Source: UMGS973 sp045599945
Lineage (GTDB): Bacteria; Bacillota; Clostridia; Peptostreptococcales; Anaerovoracaceae
Direction: 5' to 3'
Assembly (NCBI GenBank): GCA_045599945.1
Contig: JAZRWY010000101.1
Span: 1-57,747 of the forward strand
DNA: 57,747 bases
In this document: piece after piece, positions 32,567 through 39,511 of the stretch
Numbering within the stretch: position 1 is the first letter of the stretch
How the letters are laid out: each line of letters begins with the position of its first letter
Notes under the pieces: model-generated
What the model was told of the DNA's origin: nothing
What the model saw: only the letters and a program-made list of their open reading frames with translations
The model's database searches: none
Program-made: the position numbers and the translations under genes

Positions 32567-33868
32567 CTATATCTCATTTCCTATGGACTGGATTGCCTTA
32601 AGAACTTCATTGGTCGGAACTCTAAGGTCAGTTGCTGCTGATGCGGATTTTGCCTTGTTCAGCGCTGACATGACAATGTAACGGATGCCGTTTCCTTCAA
32701 AGTTCCAGCTGTATCTCTTGGTCTTTACATTATCGTTCAGTTCGAAATGGCAGGTATACCACCAGTCTTCCGGAATAATAATCGTGCCCTCTGTTCCTGT
32801 GATCTTCATTGTTGTATCTGTATTGCTGTCTCCCATTTCGCAAAGGAAAATGCCGTTTTCTGCCTTTCCTGTCAGGACTCCGTATTTCACAAAGTCATCT
32901 GCGTCCCTGACAGAATCCAGATGGAACTTGATATCTGTTCCAAAGAATTTTTCTGCCGTCAGCATGGCAACATAAAGATGATTCTGGAAATCTGCTGCTT
33001 CGACACCCGGAAGGTCCCCGATTCTGATTCCGCAGCGGATGCTTACGATGTCTCCGATCAGATTGCCTTTTGCATTCCACAGAAGCTGAACAAATGCCTG
33101 AAGATAGAATGTGGAAACGCATTCCATCAGGATACCGCCTTTTTCTTCTGCATATCTGTATAATTCCTGAATCTCCCATGCAGAATTGCTGAGCATCGGT
33201 GAGCTCATGACAATGATATTCTTTTCCAGTGCCTTTTTGATCAGCGGATATTTCTTCGCTCTGTCGCATCTGACATAGATAACATCCACATTGTCCAGGA
33301 ATTCATCATAATCTGTAAAATATCTGTCCAGTTCGAATTTATTGAAGAATCCTTCTGCAACCTCTTCATCTGCCGAATATACCGATTCCGGATGAATGCC
33401 GCTTACATACTTGGATTCAATGATGAAATCATCGTCATTGAGATCATCTGTAACAATGCCGAGAGATTTTACTTCCCTGCTCTCTCTGAGCATGGTGCTT
33501 GAAATGTTCTTTGTTCTTTCAAGGTATACAACCTCACAGTATTTTCTCAGGTGGTCAAACTTACCCTTCCAGTCTGAACCAATGACCAGTACGTCTACGC
33601 TGTACTTGATAATATCCTGAATCTTCTGTCCCAGATACTCTTCTACGATAACCATGTCAGCAAAGCCTGTTTCTTCAACGTTCTTGATTCTTGTTGCCAG
33701 GCTGTCCTGTACAGAAAGCTTGCCTCTTTCAATGTCGTATGTCTCTCCTGTTACACCGACAATCAGGTAATCTCCCTGCTCTTTTGCTCTTTTCAGAATG
33801 TTGTAGTGTCCCTGATGGAACAGATCGAAGGTTCCATATGTGATAACCACTCTTTTATTATCTTTCAT
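32567..33868 (-). CDS. Cytidylyltransferase fused to Gfo/Idh/MocA-like domain
   Basis: A 433-aa two-domain protein. Residues ~1-135 are a nucleotidyltransferase: TYGTFDLFHQGHYN holds the HxGH motif and LERTKNISSTMLRE is the second nucleotide-binding motif (ISST, versus ISTT in glycerol-3-phosphate cytidylyltransferases). Residues ~140-433 resemble Gfo/Idh/MocA oxidoreductases, but the glycine-rich NAD loop is not evident and the usual EKP is SSP (IIVMSSPM). Dehydrogenase activity is therefore doubtful. It likely makes a CDP-linked donor for LicD. ATG 33868 (AAGGTGG upstream) is chosen over GTG 33880. First gene of the downstream block. Confidence 0.82.
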   Translation of the reverse strand: MKDNKRVVITYGTFDLFHQGHYNILKRAKEQGDYLIVGVTGETYDIERGKLSVQDSLATRIKNVEETGFADMVIVEEYLGQKIQDIIKYSVDVLVIGSDWKGKFDHLRKYCEVVYLERTKNISSTMLRESREVKSLGIVTDDLNDDDFIIESKYVSGIHPESVYSADEEVAEGFFNKFELDRYFTDYDEFLDNVDVIYVRCDRAKKYPLIKKALEKNIIVMSSPMLSNSAWEIQELYRYAEEKGGILMECVSTFYLQAFVQLLWNAKGNLIGDIVSIRCGIRIGDLPGVEAADFQNHLYVAMLTAEKFFGTDIKFHLDSVRDADDFVKYGVLTGKAENGIFLCEMGDSNTDTTMKITGTEGTIIIPEDWWYTCHFELNDNVKTKRYSWNFEGNGIRYIVMSALNKAKSASAATDLRVPTNEVLKAIQSIGNEI

Positions 33869-33894
33869 AATTCTAACCACCTTGTTCTTTTTTG

Positions 33895-33926
33895 CAGATG
33901 TGCATCATTTTATACTAGCACATCTG
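33895..33926. repeat. 9-bp inverted repeat around a promoter -10
   Basis: CAGATGTGC (33895-33903) and GCACATCTG (33918-33926) are perfect inverted copies, with 14 bases between them that contain most of the minus-strand -10. No T-run follows on either strand, so it is not a terminator. It is a candidate operator. Confidence 0.65.
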
Positions 33927-33940
33927 GCCTGTAACGTCAA
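33912..33940 (-). promoter_or_regulatory. Internal promoter of the downstream wall-polymer block
   Basis: Minus-strand TTGACG (33935-33940), 17-base spacer, TAGTAT (33912-33917), with TGC extending the -10. It starts transcription about 38 bases before the cytidylyltransferase fusion gene. Confidence 0.65.
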
Positions 33941-33955
33941 CTTGCGATATATCCG

Positions 33956-33990
33956 GGAAAACGGAGATTTCAAGGGTTTTCGCCTCTCCG
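33956..33990 (-). terminator. Terminator separating the two blocks of the locus
   Basis: Minus-strand stem CGGAGA / TCTCCG (33985-33990 and 33962-33967 on plus) followed by GTTTTCC. Modest stem length; it lies just after the SGNH gene stop and before the internal promoter. Confidence 0.5.
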
Positions 33991-34003
33991 GCTTCCTTTT
34001 ATC

Positions 34004-36709
34004 CTATTCTTTGATGATGTCATTTCGGATCATGAATTCTGCCAGTTCATTTCCGATCTGACCATACGCATATCTTGTGAAATGCAGGTTGTCCGATGAC
34101 ATGTATGGGCAGGTCTTCCGGTTGATGAAATCTCTGCCGTCAGGATAATATAATGTGCTGAATCTTGTAAAGGTAAGACCGCATGCTTCATCTCCGTACA
34201 TGTCCGAGTATCTGCTGATCAGCTCGTTCACATCCTCCTGGTAGTCTGTCAGCGTAAGTCCCAGGCCGTTTTCTGTCACGAACCGGTTATGCTTTTCTTT
34301 GTAATGGACGGTTCTGTCGCTGTAGAAAAGGTCCATCCATACCACCCGGATCGGCTCTTTTCCTTCTTCCACTCTCTGCCTGGAGCCTTCTGCGATATAT
34401 CCCATGATCTCATTGAGCGCTCCATTGAATTCCCATGCATTTTCGCTGTCCAGTGCTCCAAGCGGCGCATCATCCAGATAGTCATTGGTTCCTGCTGCCA
34501 TGACAACCACATCAAAATCCTTAAATGTCTGATTCCCGCTGTTGACATGGCCCGTTACGGTCTGTCCGGAATCTGTCCGGATTGCCATGGATTTTCCATC
34601 CCGGATCTGTCTTGCAACCTGAAGGACAATTCTGTCTCTTGGATATGTATCCGGAGAGGCTTCGGATACTCTGTCTTCATAAAAACAGGTGTCCGTATCC
34701 TTCATGACACAGTTTGAGCCAATGGCAGGATAATCCAGGCCTTCTTCATCGGCTGCCTGTTTTTCCTGATCATATTCTTCCACCTGCTTCTGTGATGCCG
34801 CTGTCCAGGTGGATCCCGGAATGGACGGATTGTAGAAGCGGATGCCTGTCAGCTCTGCCACTCTGTTTGGATATGCAAAGATATCTTTCTTCCCCTGGTA
34901 TTTGTATGGAGAGCCGAAGGTGATGCTGTCTCCCAGGAACAGAACATTGCTTTCTGCATATTTCTTCTGGTGTATGATGGTAAAGCCTTTATCGTAGCCG
35001 CTCGTGATGGTTTTCCCTTTGCGCGTTGCCACTGCCCGGACAGAGAAGTGGCTGTACTCCGGACCGACGCTTACGGTTTTTGTCTGGCAGACATCATTGC
35101 TCTTTGGTGCGGATGCGATGGTCTGAAAGCTTTTTCCATCAGTAGATGCGAGAACTTCATACTTTTCTGCATTGCATGTGTTTCCCCATTTGATTGTCAG
35201 CGTCCCATCCGTGACGGATGCGGAAACGATACCCGGTTCGGAAAGATGGAATTCCCCGAATTTATCGTAATCCCCCAGACTCTCCTTCCCGCTCTTCACA
35301 TAACATGGTCTTACGGCATAATACAGCTGATTTCCCGACGGATCGATGAAGAAGGTGGAAATCATCCAGAACTCCAGTGCCTTCCGCTCCGAATCATTGA
35401 GAGACTGTCGGAATACATCCTCATACGATAAGCTCTTCGATGTTCCGATATAGCGGTAGCTTCCATTTGCTCCGATTTTTCTGTAGACCTTGTATTTCGT
35501 AGCACCCGGCACTTCTTTCCATGTCAGTCTGTTGTGCAGATTGGTACATGAAATGGAGACGGAAGGCGCGTATGGGATGGATGAAATCCCTTCGCTGTCA
35601 TAGGCATTGATATTGGTCACAATGCCGGAAATTCTGTAACAGTTTGCCGTATATGTATATTTTGTTCCTTTTACGATGCTGGTGTCGTTAAAGACCAGTT
35701 TCCCGGAGTCTGCGACCCTTGTTGCAATCTTTTTATAGGAACCGGATCCTGTTTTTCTATAGATCCTGTAGGTATATCCTTTTTTTGTATTCAGCTCCAG
35801 CCGGTTTAACGCTGTATTCCCCGATGTGACATATTTCAGGGAGGACAGCAGCTTGTTCAGCTTCACAACCTTTACCTTCCTGACTGCCGTTTCTTTCTTC
35901 TTTCCATTCTTTACAATCTTGTAGGTATAGGTCTTTCCTGCCTTTGCCTTCCTGTCTGTATATTTTACTGTTGTTTTTTTGACAGTCTTCAGCTTCTTAT
36001 ACTTTCCGGAGCCTGTCTTTCTGTATATGGTATAGGACTTTGCCTTTTTTCCCTTGTCCCATGTAAGCGTTACATAATTCTGTCCCGCTCTTATTTTTGC
36101 AATGGCCAGCTTTACGGGAAGCGTCACTTTTCTGATGGCGCTCCATTCTCCCCGGATGACCGAGCCGTTTGCCAGCTTGTATGCCCGCACCTTCACCTGG
36201 TAGGTTTTTCCGTTTGAGATGTTTTGAATGGAGAATGACTGGCCGTAGCCGCTCATGGTATTCCACTTCTTCGCGCCTTTTACCCTGTACGCAACCTGAA
36301 AATATGATCCGTTATATGCCCCTGCTTTCTTCGCCATTTTTACGCCAATGTTTCTGTTTCCTTTTTTCAGCGATAAAATGGCAGGCCTTGACGGTTTCTT
36401 TACACTTGCTGCTGCAGGTGCGGAGGTCTTTTCTCCATTGCTTTCCAGTTTAACTGCTGCCTTGCTGACCGGCTTTATGCTCTTTTCTGTTTCTGTATTC
36501 TTCTCCTCTTCTTTTACTTCCGGAACTTCTGCCGGCTCTTCTTCCGCTGCGGTTTCCTCTTCCACCATTTCTTCCTGCTGTTCCTCTGTGATTACAATTT
36601 CATTTTCAATGGTTTCTTCTGTCATTCCTTCTTCTGCAAATGAACCTGCCGGCATGAATGCCACAGAGATGACCACTGCCAGCAGAGCAGAAACTGCTTT
36701 TTTCCCCAT
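34004..36709 (-). CDS. Secreted multi-FnIII SGNH hydrolase
   Basis: A 901-aa exported protein. Signal peptide (~1-25), acidic Glu/Thr/Ala-rich linker (~26-100), about five FnIII-like domains (~105-585) and an SGNH/GDSL hydrolase (~588-900). The active site is visible: Ser595 in FLGDSITFG, Asn742 in AAGTNDY, and Asp873/His876 in SSDNLHF. SGNH enzymes remove O-acyl groups from carbohydrates. Within this locus it is a good candidate for de-acylating or editing the exported polymer. It lies 18 bp after tagD and is the last gene of the upstream block. Confidence 0.92.
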   Translation of the reverse strand: MGKKAVSALLAVVISVAFMPAGSFAEEGMTEETIENEIVITEEQQEEMVEEETAAEEEPAEVPEVKEEEKNTETEKSIKPVSKAAVKLESNGEKTSAPAAASVKKPSRPAILSLKKGNRNIGVKMAKKAGAYNGSYFQVAYRVKGAKKWNTMSGYGQSFSIQNISNGKTYQVKVRAYKLANGSVIRGEWSAIRKVTLPVKLAIAKIRAGQNYVTLTWDKGKKAKSYTIYRKTGSGKYKKLKTVKKTTVKYTDRKAKAGKTYTYKIVKNGKKKETAVRKVKVVKLNKLLSSLKYVTSGNTALNRLELNTKKGYTYRIYRKTGSGSYKKIATRVADSGKLVFNDTSIVKGTKYTYTANCYRISGIVTNINAYDSEGISSIPYAPSVSISCTNLHNRLTWKEVPGATKYKVYRKIGANGSYRYIGTSKSLSYEDVFRQSLNDSERKALEFWMISTFFIDPSGNQLYYAVRPCYVKSGKESLGDYDKFGEFHLSEPGIVSASVTDGTLTIKWGNTCNAEKYEVLASTDGKSFQTIASAPKSNDVCQTKTVSVGPEYSHFSVRAVATRKGKTITSGYDKGFTIIHQKKYAESNVLFLGDSITFGSPYKYQGKKDIFAYPNRVAELTGIRFYNPSIPGSTWTAASQKQVEEYDQEKQAADEEGLDYPAIGSNCVMKDTDTCFYEDRVSEASPDTYPRDRIVLQVARQIRDGKSMAIRTDSGQTVTGHVNSGNQTFKDFDVVVMAAGTNDYLDDAPLGALDSENAWEFNGALNEIMGYIAEGSRQRVEEGKEPIRVVWMDLFYSDRTVHYKEKHNRFVTENGLGLTLTDYQEDVNELISRYSDMYGDEACGLTFTRFSTLYYPDGRDFINRKTCPYMSSDNLHFTRYAYGQIGNELAEFMIRNDIIKE

Positions 36710-36727
36710 TATTATACGTTTTCCTTC

Positions 36728-37126
36728 CTATTTTTTTCCTTTGATGTCTTTCTTGATTGTTGTTGTTGAAATGTCCGGTGTTCTCTCCAGGTACACGACT
36801 TCTGCACCTTCGTCCTTCAGAAAGTCGAATTTTCCTTCCCAGTCATTTCCAATGACAAATGTATCTATGTGATACTCATGGATGTCTGTCCGCTTCTGCT
36901 CCCAGCATGTCTCCGGAATCACCAGATCCACATACCGGATTGCCTCCAGCAGGTTTTTCCTCTGCTCATAGGTGAAATAGCAGGTCTTCTGCTTTTCGTT
37001 CCAGTTGAACTCATCGGTGGAAAGCGCAACAATGAGATAGTCTCCCAGTTCCTTTGCTCTTCTCAGAAGATTGATGTGTCCATAATGGAGCAGATCAAAC
37101 GTTCCATATGTTATGACTCTTTTCAT
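36728..37126 (-). CDS. tagD: Glycerol-3-phosphate cytidylyltransferase
   Basis: A 132-aa soluble enzyme forming CDP-glycerol from CTP and sn-glycerol-3-phosphate, the donor for wall teichoic acid polymerases. It has TYGTFDLLHYGH (HxGH, ~5-16) and RTPDISTTTIKKDI (RTxGISTT-type, ~112-125). Length matches TagD. ATG 37126 is chosen because GGGGGAGG lies 5 bases upstream. It is paralogous to the N-terminal domain of the fusion protein at 32567-33868 but has canonical ISTT, so this is the likely true CDP-glycerol source. Confidence 0.95.
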   Translation of the reverse strand: MKRVITYGTFDLLHYGHINLLRRAKELGDYLIVALSTDEFNWNEKQKTCYFTYEQRKNLLEAIRYVDLVIPETCWEQKRTDIHEYHIDTFVIGNDWEGKFDFLKDEGAEVVYLERTPDISTTTIKKDIKGKK

Positions 37127-37140
37127 TTTTTCCTCCCCCA

Positions 37141-38388
37141 TCAGTGATGCCTGATCTTTTTATACATTTCCTTCAGCGTCATCATTGCCTTTGCACTGTA
37201 GCGGAACTGCTTCCTAACTTTTTCATAAGGCTTGGGATCTTCCCTGTCCAGCAGAAAATGGATGTCCGCATTTTCAATGATTTCTTCTGCTTCTTCCTTT
37301 GAGACATATTTCTCTGTCACGTCTTCGAGAAGAATCTTTTCGCTGACAAACCGGTTTCCGATTCCTGTCAGTCTGCATTCATCCGGCAGTTCTCTTCCGT
37401 AGAGCATGTAATCTGCATACATCCTTGGGATGTTTACGCCGCTTCTTGTGATGGCATAGCCGGAGCCGCCGAATCTGAGATTGATTTCACAGAAATAGAT
37501 TCCGTCCTCGGAAGCAAGGGCGTCCACATCGAACATTCCTGTATATCCGAGGGTTCCCACAAATTCCTTCAGCCGGTCCATGAATTCCAGAATCTCCGGC
37601 CCGGAGACAACTTCTCCAACCGCCATGATTCCTTTTCTGCTGCCATGTCCGCCCTGAACAAATTTCAAACATCCATCCGGCAGAAGAACCTTGTCTCCTG
37701 CTGCCAGTCCAAGGATTGCATACTCATTCCGGATGTCTATGAAGTCTTCTACGACAATATCCATATCCTTGAATTTTGCTGCCATTTTTTCCATGGCATC
37801 GCAGAAATCCTCCTCCCGGTCATACCGTTTCAGATAATCCTTGGAGCCCATGACAAGCACCGCTGGCTTCACAAAGCATGGGTAGGATATGCCTTCCGGA
37901 ATCTCATATTTTCCGTCTCTGATGCAGATCTCATGGCTTTTGGCTGCCGGAAGTCCAAAGTCCAGAACCAGCCGTTTCTGCGTCTGCTTGTTCATCAGTT
38001 CTGCCAGCTTTCCGGGTGTCTTCCTGACATCACTCAGGATGAAATAATCTTTGAGAAGATCATATTTTTCATCCAGCCATGGAAGTGCAAGATCATCACA
38101 CGGGATCAGGAGCGTCTCCCTCTCCGGATCATAAAGCTCCATCAGGAACCGGATGAGATTTTCCGCTTTCCAGTCCGTCAGACATACATGGTATGCCGAA
38201 ACATGTCTGGACAGCCGCTCCGGATATGTCTTTGCCAGAACCTTCATCACTTTATAGTTCAGCTGGATCAGCCGGACCAGCTCAATGTCGTAATCTCCGC
38301 CTGCAAGGGATCTTGCCATGCCAATGAGATTGTTATAGTTTCGGCTGATGACCAGCACTCTTTTTTTATCCTTTTTCTTTTCACCCAT
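37141..38388 (-). CDS. ATP-grasp carboxylate-amine ligase-like protein (class II)
   Basis: A 415-aa soluble protein of the D-aspartate-ligase/CPSase-L-like ATP-grasp type. The N-terminal pre-ATP-grasp domain begins VLVISRNYNNLIGMARSLA; ATP-binding residues lie in YPCFVKP and VVEDFID; the metal site is in YFCEINLRFGGSGYAITRSGVN (spacing typical of ExNxR). It belongs with the C-terminal half of the 853-aa protein by the RFGxSGYAxTxSGVN signature. The substrate is unknown; by family it activates a carboxylate as acyl phosphate and joins an amine. Start 38388 overlaps the TagB-like gene stop by 8 bp. Confidence 0.85.
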   Translation of the reverse strand: MGEKKKDKKRVLVISRNYNNLIGMARSLAGGDYDIELVRLIQLNYKVMKVLAKTYPERLSRHVSAYHVCLTDWKAENLIRFLMELYDPERETLLIPCDDLALPWLDEKYDLLKDYFILSDVRKTPGKLAELMNKQTQKRLVLDFGLPAAKSHEICIRDGKYEIPEGISYPCFVKPAVLVMGSKDYLKRYDREEDFCDAMEKMAAKFKDMDIVVEDFIDIRNEYAILGLAAGDKVLLPDGCLKFVQGGHGSRKGIMAVGEVVSGPEILEFMDRLKEFVGTLGYTGMFDVDALASEDGIYFCEINLRFGGSGYAITRSGVNIPRMYADYMLYGRELPDECRLTGIGNRFVSEKILLEDVTEKYVSKEEAEEIIENADIHFLLDREDPKPYEKVRKQFRYSAKAMMTLKEMYKKIRHH

Positions 38389-39502
38389 TGCTTTCCCCCG
38401 TCGTTTCATGCAAAAGCGATTCAATCAGGTCGCAGAGCTGACCGGTGCAGTCATTCAGATCCACATCCAGGAACTTGTCCCTGAATGCAAGGATGTCATT
38501 TTTATCGTATGGCTTCTGAAGTGCTGCAAAAAGTTCCTCTTCCGTATCGCATACATATGCACGGATTGCTTCTTCATGCATGTCCACATTCAGTCCGTTA
38601 TTCGCGCCATAGCTTTCCACATCCGGCTGGTAGATATACAGTTCCTTCAGAATGGATGCCGCTTCGATGGATATTGCCGAATAATCCGTTACAATCTTGT
38701 CGCTGATCTTCATCCAGTCAAGAGAACCGAACTTCGTATCCACAATGGCGCCTGCCTCTTCTGCCCATGTATAATCTCCGGTATCCAGGAAATGCTTCTT
38801 GATGATCAGGTTGAAGGATGTGAAATCGAATCCCTCCACCAGCTTTTCCAGTGCCAGCCCGGCATGCCTTCGGAACGTCGGAACGTAGAGCACATTACAT
38901 TTTTCCCGCATCTGGGGATATGCTGCCTCTATCTTCTCTTTCATTTCCGGCTCCTGGATTTTGATGAAATCCAGCCTCGGAAGGCCAATCCGCACCTCCT
39001 TGTCTGCGGCGGTCCGGTATGCCTGGGCAAAATGTTCTGCGGTCTTTGCGCAAGGCGCAAGGAAATAGTCATAGCCGGCATGCATCTTCATGATTTCCGA
39101 TACTTCCTTGGACCGTCCATCCACATTTCCCGCGCTCTGCCAGCCAAACTTCTTGATGGCTGCAAGAGAATGCCAGGTCTGGATGACCTTCTGTCCTTTT
39201 TTCTTCGGCAGCACCGAAACCGGAATGCAATAGCTGTCCACCACGACAACTCTGGATGTGGCAAGATGGAACATCTGCTTCAGGATATGGAATCCATAGG
39301 AGATTCCGCTTATTTTTTTACATAATACTGCTGTTTCCACGCCTCTTTCCTTCAGCCTGTCGCTGAGAAGACGGATGTCCAGCGTCGGCTCATCCGACTG
39401 CCTGCTGATAATGACCACCCGGTCCTTCAGTTTCAGCGGCCGGAAAAAAACATTTATGAAGCAGAGTACTGCCACTGCAGCTTTTACACAGAGTTTCTTC
39501 AT
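38381..39502 (-). CDS. TagB-like CDP-glycerol glycerophosphotransferase
   Basis: A 373-aa peripheral membrane transferase with a hydrophobic/basic N-terminus (~1-25) and the canonical QTWHSLAAIKKFG motif carrying the catalytic His (~130-142), a second segment IIKKHFLD in place of the usual HP, and IVTDYSAISIEAA near residue 290. TagB-type enzymes add the first glycerol-phosphate to the linkage-unit lipid, or a few units, rather than a long chain. Its motif differs from the QHGIMYMY variant of the two larger transferases, so it may do a distinct step. GGGAGAGG precedes the ATG; coupled to the class II ATP-grasp gene. Confidence 0.87.
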   Translation of the reverse strand: MKKLCVKAAVAVLCFINVFFRPLKLKDRVVIISRQSDEPTLDIRLLSDRLKERGVETAVLCKKISGISYGFHILKQMFHLATSRVVVVDSYCIPVSVLPKKKGQKVIQTWHSLAAIKKFGWQSAGNVDGRSKEVSEIMKMHAGYDYFLAPCAKTAEHFAQAYRTAADKEVRIGLPRLDFIKIQEPEMKEKIEAAYPQMREKCNVLYVPTFRRHAGLALEKLVEGFDFTSFNLIIKKHFLDTGDYTWAEEAGAIVDTKFGSLDWMKISDKIVTDYSAISIEAASILKELYIYQPDVESYGANNGLNVDMHEEAIRAYVCDTEEELFAALQKPYDKNDILAFRDKFLDVDLNDCTGQLCDLIESLLHETTGESNG

Positions 39503-39511
39503 GTCCTCTCC

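Noticed and set aside
31459..33868. Firm call of aminoethylphosphonate (PntC/PhnW) pathway
   Set aside because: The aminotransferase is PhnW-like, but no phosphoenolpyruvate mutase or phosphonopyruvate decarboxylase is in the window, so it stays a hypothesis.
33895..33926. Rho-independent terminator
   Set aside because: The 9-bp inverted repeat has a 14-base loop and no T-run on either strand; a promoter -10 lies inside it.
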